DNA from: Athripsodes cinereus
Taxonomy: Eukaryota > Arthropoda > Insecta > Trichoptera > Leptoceridae
Direction: 5' to 3'
Assembly: GCA_947579605.1 (NCBI GenBank)
Contig: OX388321.1
Coordinates: 16,483,614 to 16,547,613 of the forward strand
Length of the DNA: 64,000 bases
In this document: piece after piece, positions 19,340-29,084 of the stretch
How positions within the stretch are numbered: position 1 is the first letter of the stretch
Layout: every line of letters starts with the position of its first letter
The notes under the pieces: model-generated
Seen by the model: only the letters and a program-made list of their open reading frames with translations
Told to the model about the DNA's origin: nothing
Databases searched by the model: none
Program-made: the position numbers and the translations under genes

Positions 19340-20530
19340 TAGAAAGTGATTCTATCAACAAGACTTACAATAGATTAATATGTTTAAGTAGTTATTATTG
19401 TACATACCTAGTTGTATAGAAGTGAACAATAATAATATCAAATGTAAAAATACATAAACAATACTGACAGATCGAATTCTCGATTTCGACTAGCTTCGGC
19501 CAAATATTGTTAACAATATCATCTAAAATATTGGCTGTAATATAAACTAAACCGATTCGGTCATTAATATGAGGTTCGGATAATGACCATTCAACCAATC
19601 CATTACATAATATGTTCTTTTTTTAATTTTTAAAGTCACAAAAAAGTTAAATAGCACACCTATCGTAAAGTATTCATTTCAGGAATATATTATGAAAACA
19701 AGCATCAATTAACAAGACCAACAATAATTGGATTTTTTTCGAAACGTAGGTATTCCTTCAATGAGAAAAATCTGCTACCTCTCTTTTGTATTATATTGAA
19801 TTTATCGAAGATCTCATTCTATATAAAGTGAGCCTTGGGGTAAAACATGAAAATTTCACAAGAGGATGGCGCATGCCGGTGTATTTGACAGAAGATCATG
19901 ACCCTCAGCTATGAGAAAATCTAAGAAAAAATAAATGAATTTCAATTTTTGTTTCGGTTAAATCTAGAATTATTCTGAACATAATGTAGTACCGAACAAC
20001 GTGTACGGTTAGCATAAAATCTACTTTCGGCCATTGCGATAATACCTACTATGTAGACTATGTAGATAATAATATTATTAAATCATGACACTTTATATCT
20101 ACAACATAATTAACTTTATTGTCATAGCTTTCACTACATAGGATAATAAATAAAGCGAACATTTTATCTTCTACATTGTTGTGTATTGTACTATGTTTAT
20201 TTTATTTTATATCAAACATATGTTTGACACATGTTTATATCCAAATTAAAACGAAATATACCGAGTAAGTAATTAAACAGAATATATTATTGTACGTATA
20301 ACATTGTTTTGGTGTTTTTTGTTCTACAATGAATTTCGTTTAATCCACCTACTCCACTCGGAATAAGTTGTAATTGGGCGTGAATAGTTTGGACTTCCAT
20401 ATTATTTCACTAGAGCTTTTTTTACGGTAGTACATACAATCTTATTTAAATAATTAGTTTATGAGCAACATACGTTAACAAGCAGATAGAAATACTTGTA
20501 TATTGATAAGTATATTGACAAATTTCTTCT
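19340..20530. other. AT-rich spacer
   Basis: No supported gene. A modestly GC-richer block at about 19830-19915 (GGATGGCGCATGCCGGTGTA) is unassigned. Confidence 0.4.
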
Positions 20531-20536
20531 TTTCAG

Positions 20537-20689
20537 GTGGCTATATCTATTTATTTATCTTTACACACCATCTTTCTAGCTACTTTATTTGACGCTACAA
20601 TAAAAGTAGCCAGAGAACTTACTGCATTTAATGAAAATTCTCTTTCAGCCGTTCTCTCAGTGCCATACAAATATGATATTCAGAACCGG
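20537..20689 (+). other. Weak candidate exon
   Basis: TTTCTTCTTTTCAG ends at 20536 and looks like a splice acceptor. The next 50 codons are open and include VARELTAFNENSL before a stop at 20696. No donor was found and the protein is not recognised. Chance openness is quite possible, so the end given is nominal. Confidence 0.15.
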
Positions 20690-20731
20690 GGGCGATAATT
20701 CATGGCCAAATTGAAGATTTCAAAAACCTAT

Positions 20732-20965
20732 TCCGTGGAACACCCGGCAAAAAAATGATCTTTCACGCTTTGATGAGTGTCCTGTAAAAGGCAGGTGTTA
20801 GAAAAACATACACATTTACCATCTAGTTTTCAGCGATGAGGTTTGCCACCCATCCTGAACGTCTTATTTATTAGTTATCACAGAGGGAACGGCTTGCATG
20901 TTTATTACATGCAGCTGGTCTGCTGGCTCACTTTTGGAATGTACCGTGATGGTAGGTATAAATGT
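20732..20965 (+). mobile_element. Short RTE-A-derived element, nearly full length
   Basis: Starts TTCCGTGGAACACCCGGCAA, like 48091 on, keeps GAGTGTCCTGTAAAAGGCAG and CAGCGATGAGGTTTGCCACC, and ends GTACCGTGATGGTAGGTATA. No convincing TSD, and several substitutions against 48091-48335. Confidence 0.78.
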
Positions 20966-21196
20966 GTTACCGTGACATTTCAATACTAAACATATATTCT
21001 TAAAATAAGATAATCAATTTGGATAGCGAGTATCATCGCTGAATGCAAGGTGTAAAATAATTGGGTATTTTTAACAACCCGATTTATCCATAACTTGAAA
21101 ATAACCGAATTGGTAGAAGAGATTTTTGTTCCTAATATAGACACCTACATTGCTACAATGTAAAACATTATGAAAATAAGTTGTGAAATTCACATA

Positions 21197-21666
21197 CATA
21201 CCATCACGCCCCTTACATCACGGGGTAGGCAGAAAGGATCGAGCGCCACTTCCTTCTATCCTTGCATACACCTTTCGCTTCCGTCACTGTCATACAATTC
21301 CTCATGCATACTCTCCTGTTCAATGTGCTCAACACGTGACCGTCCTGTAGGATTTGATTTAAATGATCTTGCCATTTGATCCTCGGACGTCCACGTCTCC
21401 GAGCACCATTCCTCTCAGCCAAAAATATCTTCTTGGTCATTCTTTCCTCATTCATTCTTTCCACGTGCCCAAACCATCGTATGTAGCTTATTAACATTCA
21501 TCGTCGTAACTACGCCTGCTTTCATTCCACATTCCTCTCGTGTATCACTGTTTCGCACACGATCTCTCAGACTTTCACCACACATCCTTCTCAACGATCT
21601 CATTTCCACTGCATTTATGCCACTTTCATCCTTCTTTAACCATGTCCACGTCTCACTTGCATACAC
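21197..21666 (-). pseudogene. RTE-B LINE 3' fragment with TSD
   Basis: A 470-bp 5'-truncated insertion flanked by the 10-bp duplication AATTCACATA (21187-21196 and 21667-21676). The minus strand encodes SETWTWLKKDESGINAVEMR at the start, then after a frameshift near 21480 IRWFGHVERMNEERMTKKIF and RRKWRSILSAYP. It is a sister family of RTE-A: the same C-terminal architecture, but ARRRGRPRIKWQDHLN in place of VRKRGRPRTTWLDH. The tail is a GTATGT repeat. Confidence 0.85.
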
Positions 21667-21676
21667 AATTCACATA

Positions 21677-21960
21677 GGTACTTTCAAATTAAATAAACAT
21701 CTTATTATTGTTATTTTCAATAACCACATGTTCTATGACCTATGTACCTAAAAATTAAATAAGAAAAACATAAACATACCTACCTAGTCTTGAAATAAGA
21801 TATATAATTTAATATAACATTGCCTAATCCATATTACATACAAGAATGTTAAATATAAGATTTAATGAACTATTTACACAGAATACAACACAGAATTCAA
21901 TGTAAATATACGCATTTATTTCCATGTTATAATGATGTTGGGATATTTTTCATGTTTCAT
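21677..21960. other. AT-rich spacer
   Basis: No supported feature. Confidence 0.35.
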
Positions 21961-21964
21961 CGGA

Positions 21965-22112
21965 AATTATTACAATGTCATCGTTGTTTATTATTGAATT
22001 GTAATGTTTAAGTATTTATTTTATATGTTGTCCATAAATAGTTAGTGATGTATTATATAGAGGACTGTACATTGTGTGTAGTTCCCTAAATAAAATAAAT
22101 AAAAATAAAAAA
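21965..22112 (+). mobile_element. LINE 3' UTR end
   Basis: T- and G-rich stretch ending CCCTAAATAAAATAAATAAA, the form of the 3' ends of Jockey/CR1-type LINEs elsewhere in the window (42280-42358, 35383-35645). No coding part. Confidence 0.4.
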
Positions 22113-22381
22113 CCTGATTAGAATAATTTATTCTTTTACCTGTAACAGAATGGTAGAGTGGAGGCAGCGAGAGAGATTCACCACTAGATAATATTCTAAT
22201 GTTAGTATAAAATATTATATTAAACCTATATTTAACTTCCCGGCATCATCCGGAAAGTTATAAGCGCACCTATTTCAAACAAATTTGAGAACTTAAAAAA
22301 AATCCATCCAAAACAATTACTCATCTGATATTAACGACCGACGGTTCTTGCTAAAAGTACATCTTAAATTATTATAAATGA

Positions 22382-22412
22382 AACACTTATTTATTTATTT
22401 ATTTATTTATTT
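22382..22412. repeat. (ATTT)n microsatellite
   Basis: About six ATTT units. Confidence 0.8.
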
Positions 22413-22552
22413 TATTCTTTTTGCACATCATGATTCATATAACAAAATCAACAGAGCAGTTTACGAGTGCATAAGAAAAAATGTTATGATGTGCAGTGGC
22501 GAGATTATCCCTATATAGTGATTTCTTGACTTGAAATTCAGTATATAAGTCA

Positions 22553-22850
22553 ATAAAAAAATCATTCACTCGTTGGATAGTCAGCGGAACTTACCGAATA
22601 TAATAAACACGCAAGTCGTCCTCTCTACGCCAGTTAAAACCTAGATATATATGTATTATTTTATTTATATTTAGTAAATCGGGATTTGTAATAAGCTCAA
22701 ATACTCCTCTAAACACCGTTCCTGTAAGCAATATGGTGCTGTAAAGGCTCAATAGTGGGCAACGCCAGAAATCATATAATACTAAAAATAGTGCCCAAAA
22801 TTTTCGAAAGAATTTAAGAACTACATTTATATCAGATATCATTATCATCA
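22553..22850 (-). mobile_element. Composite SINE-like element with RTE-A-type tail
   Basis: On the minus strand: a body with ATGATTTCTGGCGTTGCCCA and CTATTGAGCCTTTACAGCA, a GAGGAGTATTTGAGCTTATT segment, then TAGAGAGGACGACTTGCGTG and a decayed RTE-A-like 3' end. The copy at 34100-34345 matches along the whole length, which defines the unit. The 86-codon frame 22591-22851 is incidental. Confidence 0.7.
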
Positions 22851-22879
22851 TAATATCATTATGTTTAACTTTTCTCTTA

Positions 22880-23085
22880 TCTTGTCTTATCCTATCTTAT
22901 TATTATATTTCTTTGTTTTTGTTGTTGGTTTTGTGTGTTTGTCTTAGTTGCTTTGAATTTTTTAAACTGTGGTAATATAGGGGGACTCTTGTGGTCCATA
23001 TTTCATTTAATTTTAATTGTTGTAATACTTGTTGTGTTGACTGTTTGTTCCCTTCGAGAAAATAAATAAATAAAAAAATAAAAAA
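22880..23085 (+). mobile_element. LINE 3' UTR end with (AAAT)n tail
   Basis: T/G-rich sequence ending GAGAAAATAAATAAATAAAA, immediately followed by an RTE-C copy in the opposite orientation. Confidence 0.4.
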
Positions 23086-23090
23086 AATCA

Positions 23091-23262
23091 TCATCGCCCT
23101 CAACGCTCCTCTCGGGAGCACAGGGCAGAAACCAGCCTCCTCCATTCAGAGCGTCTCTGTGCCAATCGCGTCACCTCTTCCCACGACATTCCCTGCGCTC
23201 TGATGTCATTGTCATTGGAACGGTGTATTGTGAAAGAGGGACGCCTGGGCCGTCGTACTTCC
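23091..23262 (-). pseudogene. RTE-C LINE 3' fragment
   Basis: 5'-truncated. The minus strand encodes RRPSFTIHRSNDNDIRAQGM, then SWEEVTRLAQRRSEWRRL and VSALCSREER. It ends in a (GAT)n tail (CATCATCG at 23089-23096). The frame is intact over the retained length. It is the best guide to the undamaged RTE-C terminus, and the inverted piece at 15068 matches it. Confidence 0.85.
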
Positions 23263-23575
23263 ACTGTGAGTTTATTGATCGTGAGCCGGCTTTCAAGTAC
23301 TTCTAAAAAAGTCACATTGGAAGTACTAAAATAAGTGTTTCGTTTATAATAATTGTTCATTTACTGTGTGAGTGTCTTTTTCTACGACGTTCATAAAACT
23401 TAAATTTTGTTTTCTAGGAACGGTGTATTGTTAAAGAATAATGTCCCGAGCTAAGAAGAGCTACTATAAAAAATCATTTATTTAAACATTAAACCCAACA
23501 AGAAACATCACAAAATTATGCAACTCGCTAAAAATTTCAAATATCGAAAATGAGAGTGAATCAATGATATTACTA

Positions 23576-24414
23576 TATATATATTTAGTTACAATCCATT
23601 GGATTGGTCTGCAACGAGTTTGGTTTTTCTTCTCCATTCCTCCCTATTCTCAGCCAGTCTTTTAAGCTCTACGTATGAGCCACAGTTCATGTCCCTCTTC
23701 AGTTGGTCCATATATGCGTCTCTTGGTCGGCCTCTGCCATTTGTTCCCTCGGTCTTACCCTCCGCGATGGCGATGAGTAGTCCTGGGTGCCTGATGTTGT
23801 GGCCAATCCAGTTAGCTCGTTGTTGGCTGATTCTCTTAAGGAGTTGCCTTTTTTCGCCTACCCTGGTTAAGACTTCTTCGTTTTCGACGTGCTCCGACCA
23901 ATGGATCTTAAGCATGCGTCTGTAGCACCACATCTCGAAGGCCGCCAACCGTCCGCTTTCACTCTTGCTGATGGTCCATGTCTCACAACCATAAAGCAGA
24001 ATGCTCCATACAAAGGCTTTAGTAAGGTTCTTCCTTACGCTTAAGTCGATATTTGGGGATTCCAATATCTTCGATTTTTTGTTGAAGGCAATCCTTGCCT
24101 GGTTTATTCTGCTTACAATTTCTGCTTTGGAGCGTCCATCCTGGTTTATTCTGCTGCCCAGGTACACGAATTCACTTACTTGTTTGATGCTCACTCCATT
24201 TAATGCAATGTTCGCAGTCGCTTCCTCTCTTCCAACGACCATACATTTTGTTTTTTCTTTATTTATTTTCATGTTGTACTTTGACAACAGTATACTTTCC
24301 AATTTTCCTAAAGCTTCGTTCAGCTCCATCTCGGAGTCTGCGAGCAGTGCTATGTCGTCAGCATATCTTATCATGTCGACTTTTTTCCATTTATTTTTTT
24401 TTTTACTCCTGTCC
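23576..24414 (-). mobile_element. RTE-D LINE, 5' truncated, with TSD
   Basis: An insertion of 839 bp flanked by the 11-bp duplication TGATATTACTA (23565-23575 and 24415-24425), ending in an (AT)n tail. The copy begins inside the RT domain just before the YADD motif. An A-run near 24390-24400 has slipped, so the codons before 24374 are out of frame with the rest. Confidence 0.87.
23589..24374 (-). CDS. RTE-D reverse transcriptase C-terminal part (truncated element)
   Basis: 261 open codons of a LINE protein lacking the endonuclease and most of the RT. YADD is at residues 4-7, followed by the NGVSIKQVSEFVYLGSRI thumb region, LLYGCETWTISKSESG, ANWIGHNIRHPG and the terminal AENREEWRRKTKLVADQSNG. 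The first ATG is simply the first one inside the truncated copy. With palm motifs A and B missing it cannot be catalytic. Members of the same family at 32918-33330, 58230-58300 and 62339-62739 are shorter or damaged. Confidence 0.83.
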   Translation of the reverse strand: MIRYADDIALLADSEMELNEALGKLESILLSKYNMKINKEKTKCMVVGREEATANIALNGVSIKQVSEFVYLGSRINQDGRSKAEIVSRINQARIAFNKKSKILESPNIDLSVRKNLTKAFVWSILLYGCETWTISKSESGRLAAFEMWCYRRMLKIHWSEHVENEEVLTRVGEKRQLLKRISQQRANWIGHNIRHPGLLIAIAEGKTEGTNGRGRPRDAYMDQLKRDMNCGSYVELKRLAENREEWRRKTKLVADQSNGL

Positions 24415-24425
24415 TGATATTACTA

Positions 24426-24690
24426 CAAACACGTAAACTGATTTTATGTATTTTATTATAGGGTACGTAACGCAGGTGCTTTGTAACATCCAAACATTTG
24501 ATATTAATATTATTTAAATAATAGTCGCAGAAAGCAGGTGACAGAAGAATAACATGCAAAATTAAAAAACTCTTTTATATTAAAACAAAATGTTAGTTTT
24601 ATTTGAAGATCCACTATTTCTTTATATGGAATTCATTACTAAGTATGGCTTTTTTTCTAATGTATTTTAGCCGCTGCTAATATCAGCCTT
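24426..24690. other. AT-rich spacer
   Basis: No supported feature. Confidence 0.35.
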
Positions 24691-24692
24691 AA

Positions 24693-24770
24693 TAAAAATG
24701 TGAAAGGTGTATAAGGTTGTATTTGGGTTTATAACAAAGCCCAGATATATTTTTTTTTTTTTAAAAAAAG
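24693..24770 (+). repeat. SINE body remnant
   Basis: TGTATTTGGGTTTATAACAA followed by AGCCCAGATATAT and a T-run matches in part the body shared by 8200-8245, 34205-34250 (reverse) and 39540-39600. Confidence 0.45.
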
Positions 24771-27360
24771 TCCCTTTCGTTTCTGCGATTTTTTAAGTAG
24801 GTATCTTTATTTTAAATCAAGGTTATGTTTTGCGAATGAGAACCTCTCAAGTGATCTGGTAGTTTATAGGGGTACTATATTTGAACTATAAATTTACATT
24901 CTTAAAGCATGATCTAATCACAAATATTTTCATAATATATAACATAATCTATGGTTCTATGAAGGTTATATAATTGACACAGAAAAAACTAAAAACAGGT
25001 CGATTTTATTCTCCCAATCGAAGAATTTTAATTATTTCAAATACCTTATTGTAGAGAATATTGTCTCGATTTAAGAATATTTTTTTGAATTTAGGAAATA
25101 AGTTATCTTCAACGAGATTGAGATTTTAGTTTATTTCAATTAAAATTGTTTTCTATTTTAGAAAATTTGAATCCTACTACAGTATAAGGATAATAAATTT
25201 ATCTCCTTAAATTTAGAAATAATTCATTATTTTAAGATTTTTTTTTATATCTTATTTTTAGATATTCTTTATCAAAGACGAAAATTTCTTAGGTAGAAAA
25301 ATATTAAATATTTTATTTTGTAAATGCAATTTAAAAGTCCTAAGTGATGAAAAGTTTTGTACTTTTGACGGAATTAATATTACAAAAGCTTTATTTTACA
25401 AAGTCTACGAATTGTTCGGAAAGTCGTCATCGCCAACTGGTTTCTTTTAATCAGATACAAATGATGACATTTAAAACAATATTCGATACATTCTCACCAC
25501 ACAATTTACCTATTTAGAATTTAGTGCGGCGCTATGCTTATTATATAAGTAGGTATCTATCTCATAGGCTAATTGAGAATATGTTTCTATCTGTATTAGA
25601 CCTACATATGTTTTCTTACGAAAAAACCTCCGATGTTAAAAATAAATAGCAAGTTATTTTACACTAACCTGTCTCTTGAAGTGTTCGTGGTATTGTGACC
25701 CCGATAGTCAGCCCTTCGCAACGCCTCATAAAAGGTCCCATTGCCTCTTTGACCTAATCACTTCATCCTCTTCATCATAAAAAAAAATTAAACAGTATGA
25801 ATCTATAAAATACGATGATCCTGTAATAAAGTAAACTTGAAAAAAATAATTAAACGATCAACTTTATGGAGGCATCCAGAAATACAAGAAGTTGTTAAAT
25901 CAATGATTTTCACAGTAGTTGACGTTTTGTTGAATCACTAGGATAGGTATTTGGGAAAAGTTTATTTGTCTCATTTAAACTACAACGCATATCATATATC
26001 ACAAATAAAATACGAATATTTATTTAATTTATTCCAAATTAATTACTAATTTATTCTCTAACTTAATTATTAAGATATTCCTAAATATTCGACTTGTCCA
26101 TATTAAATAATATACCTATTATAATATATAATTATTCATAGGAATCAATACTGTTGGTAGGCATATAATATTGTGCAAATGCTACCATACAAATAAGGAA
26201 ATATCAATTGGTGACCACTAGACTAAATCTATTCTTATGTACCTATTATGTATTAATAAAGTAAATTTGTATGTATATTGTTTAAATTAATATACTGTTG
26301 TATTTTATTACATTAAGATATTTGTTTAATATTAAGATAAGTAAAATTGACAAAATTCCTATGATTACCCTGTACTAATACAAAGCTTCTTCTTCAAATC
26401 AATGACTAGAAACAAATTAAACTAACCTTTAAAATATGTACAATAATTGTACATATGTTTGTATACAATTATTGTACATTAGAATATTTTGCATATTGTT
26501 GTTTCTTCTATTCTTTTATGTTTCTCTTGTACCATCTCTGAGTCATAATAAATAAGGTATTCGGAAAGATGGAATACCTTCATATTTCAATGCAGAATTA
26601 GAGATGTCTTTTGTCTTCAAGACGTTAAATACCCAGTATAAGCACAAGTGGAGAGAGGTCCACCTCATCTAACCTCAGACATAAGGAAGAGGACGGGAGA
26701 GAGATATTTGATTTTATGAATATCTTACAGTACCTATATGTTTTCGAAACATTAAATACAACCACTTATTGTAAAAAAAACATGAATCCTCTTATATTCC
26801 GAGACAACACAGTAGCATTAAAATTTTACGTTTTATCGTGATAGCTATTTTATTTCATTAAAAAAATAAATGAGTTGAATAAATACAGTTGTCCTTGCAC
26901 CTTCCAAAGAAACTTTAAAATTATTATTTAAAAAAAATAATGATGTTCCTATCTGCGAGGTGTTTGTCTAATAAATCATACAACATTATTATCTAAAAAT
27001 AATCTAAAATATACACATTTATTTTTTCATTCCCATTCCAAAGGCTCTATTATGGTTGGTTTACCACGTTACCCGATCTAGTCAAGGCAAAGGCGTCCTA
27101 ATTATCAACATATAGACCCTTTTTTATAGTACCTACGTCATAAATACATGACCGATTCCACCCTTTTAACAGTCACAGAAACCACAAGTTAAATGAGTTA
27201 TAAAATATATCATCAATCATAAAGTAACGCATGAAAACAGACTCATTAACTGTCTCACTTTAGTCAGAATAGACTAAATCTAGTGTAAAAGTATATACCA
27301 TTAATAAGGTAATTAGGTTGCGAATAATTATTACGTAGTAATAGATTTTAGTAATTTTTA
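24771..27360. other. Long AT-rich stretch with few marks
   Basis: No gene recognised. There is a 16-bp-arm inverted repeat at 26436-26479. A GC-richer island at about 25670-25770 (ACCCCGATAGTCAGCCCTTC) and another at about 26640-26700 are unassigned. Confidence 0.4.
26436..26479. repeat. Short inverted repeat
   Basis: ATGTACAATAATTGTA at 26436-26451 pairs perfectly with 26464-26479 across a 12-bp loop. Confidence 0.6.
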
Positions 27361-27365
27361 AAGTG

Positions 27366-27594
27366 TACACAATGAACCGTATGAAAGCATTTAAGATGTG
27401 GCTTCATCGCAGAATGTTGCACATCCCATGGATAGATTTGCTCACCAACAATGAGGTGTTGCGAAGGGTTGGAACGGAAAAGATGAGGAAAATGGCATAT
27501 TTGAGACACGTACTCCTAAACGAAAAATATGGTCTGCTCCAACTCTTCTTGAAGGGAAAAATTGAGAGTAGTCGCGGTGTGGGAAGGAGTTGAA
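27366..27594 (+). pseudogene. RTE-E LINE fragment
   Basis: Encodes KMWLHRRMLHIPWIDLLTNN, then EVLRRVG and KYGLLQLFLKGKIESSRGVG before a stop. This is the post-RT region of an RTE family whose later part (ISWLRNIREW, ELFRAAQDRE) is kept at 28813 and 51252. Both ends are lost here. Confidence 0.7.
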
Positions 27595-27611
27595 TTTTAG
27601 AATATCAATAA

Positions 27612-27690
27612 TTATGTCTTTGCCGTCACAGCATCTCCCACAAACCACAAGTGTGATAGCCCTAGTTGGTTGTAACAACATGTTTGTATC
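27612..27690 (-). mobile_element. Short RTE-A-derived element, 3' remnant
   Basis: CAGCATCTCCCACAAACCAC and AAGTGTGATAGCCCTAGTTG are a decayed reverse complement of the family 3' end. The small frame at 27590-27808 is not a gene. Confidence 0.5.
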
Positions 27691-27715
27691 TATCATACAT
27701 GTTGTTCCTCAATTA

Positions 27716-27810
27716 ACATACTTTAAAAATAATAATAATAACACTTTATTGATTAAAAAAAATCATGAGCAATTGGCGAGCTTATTGCCTGGAGGCAATA
27801 TCTTCTAACT
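27716..27810 (-). mobile_element. LINE 3' end with (TTA)n tail
   Basis: On the minus strand GAAGATATTGCCTCCAGGCA, then CAATAAAGTGTTATTATTATT. The same end occurs at 43955-44040, so two 3' stubs of one LINE or SINE family are present. Confidence 0.6.
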
Positions 27811-27867
27811 CACCAAAATAATGTGTGATATGTTGACAATGTTGACAAAAATACAATAATACATTCA

Positions 27868-27905
27868 TGATGAATGGGATACCTCATCGCTGAATTGATA
27901 TTGTT
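27868..27905 (-). repeat. Fragment of the short RTE-A-derived family
   Basis: GGGATACCTCATCGCTGAAT is the reverse complement of the start-codon region. Confidence 0.45.
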
Positions 27906-28153
27906 GCAAAAATCTGGTATATACACTCGAAGAATTTTATATAAAATTGCGAGGCATAATTCCATTCCAGACATCACGGATAATAATATTCGAATACTTA
28001 ACTAAAATTATTTAACTAATCGTCAATGAAAACGAGTCAACATTACCTAAGTTAAATAATAATAAACAAGTAATACTAATATCAAAAATTTATGAGTCTG
28101 TAGGCCAAAATGGGTTAACATTTTTATTTCGGTCAGTAAAATTGTATTATTAT
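27906..28153. other. AT-rich spacer
   Basis: No supported feature. Confidence 0.35.
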
Positions 28154-28200
28154 ATTTCTTATTAATTCACTGTGTCGGTGTTTAGGTAGTAGAATTCCAT

Positions 28201-28391
28201 ATCGAAATAATAAAACAAATGTTTTATTCTACTAATGGTTTATTATGTGAGAGAGACGTCTTTCGTCTGATGAGGACATTGTCAATCGATGAGATTGACA
28301 ATGAGATTGACAATGTCCTCATCAGACGAAAGACGTCTCTCTCACATAATAAACCATTAGTAGAATAAAACATTTGTTTTATTATTTCGAT
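28201..28391. repeat. Perfect 87-bp-arm inverted repeat
   Basis: Bases 28201-28287 are an exact reverse complement of 28305-28391, with a 17-bp spacer. The inner arm carries GAGACGTCTTTCGTCTGATG on the left and CATCAGACGAAAGACGTCTC on the right. A 12-bp direct repeat, ATTTCTTATTAA, lies at 28154-28165 and 28390-28401, so the inserted unit may be 28166-28389 with part of one end outside the palindrome. Related, diverged copies occur at 17920 and 61441-61645. The lack of any mismatch implies recent formation or gene conversion between the arms. Confidence 0.9.
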
Positions 28392-28401
28392 TTCTTATTA
28401 A

Positions 28402-28800
28402 CCCATAAGATGACACGACTCAATTTCTAGAATCGATTCTATTGTGTTGTTTTTAAAAATGTTCAGTCTTTTATTCGAATTGGTATTTATGTGAATATTT
28501 TACAAATTTAGTCACATTTTAAATTATTCTATTTTTTGTAATATACCTACATAACCCCTAAAGTAAATAATATTATGTTTACTTTATTCATGCAAATTAT
28601 TAAAATTATATCTTACTTTTTGTAATATTTAAGTATTCAGAATTGGTAATAGACATGTTTATCATAAAACTCATTCAAGATTCAATTAGCACAAAATCTC
28701 TCGAAATAGAAGAAGTGTGTAACATCTTATTATTTGTACAAAAAAAACTGAGGATCAAAATAATGGTACTCACAGTACTTATTTTATTATCCAAATGACA
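28402..28800. other. AT-rich spacer
   Basis: No supported feature. Confidence 0.35.
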
Positions 28801-28812
28801 TTGAAATGCCAT

Positions 28813-29030
28813 GTCAGGTCCCCCCGACGTCGTGTATCACCCTGGCGTAGGCTTTTCTGTCCTGTGCTACCCGGAACAGCTCTTCCACCCTCTGGATTCC
28901 GGTCCACTCCCTGATGCTTCTTAGCCAGGATATCTGCCGCCTTCCCACACTGCGGCTATCCTCAGTTTTTCCCTTCAAGATGAGTTGAAGCAAACCTTAT
29001 TTATCATTTTGGAATATGCGCCCCAAATAT
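28813..29030 (-). pseudogene. RTE-E LINE 3' fragment
   Basis: The minus strand gives KGKTEDSRSVGRRQISWLRS, then IREWTGIQRVEELFRVAQDR and VIHDVGGT followed by a stop, interrupted upstream by one stop. It matches the ends at 51252-51478 and 43130-43374. Confidence 0.78.
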
Positions 29031-29084
29031 AATTATTTAATATTATTTATAACTAAGAATATGATTTTTAAATGTTGGTTACCC

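Noticed and set aside
22495..22520. CAGTGGCGAG as a hAT terminus
   Set aside because: No inverted partner or duplication found within several kilobases.
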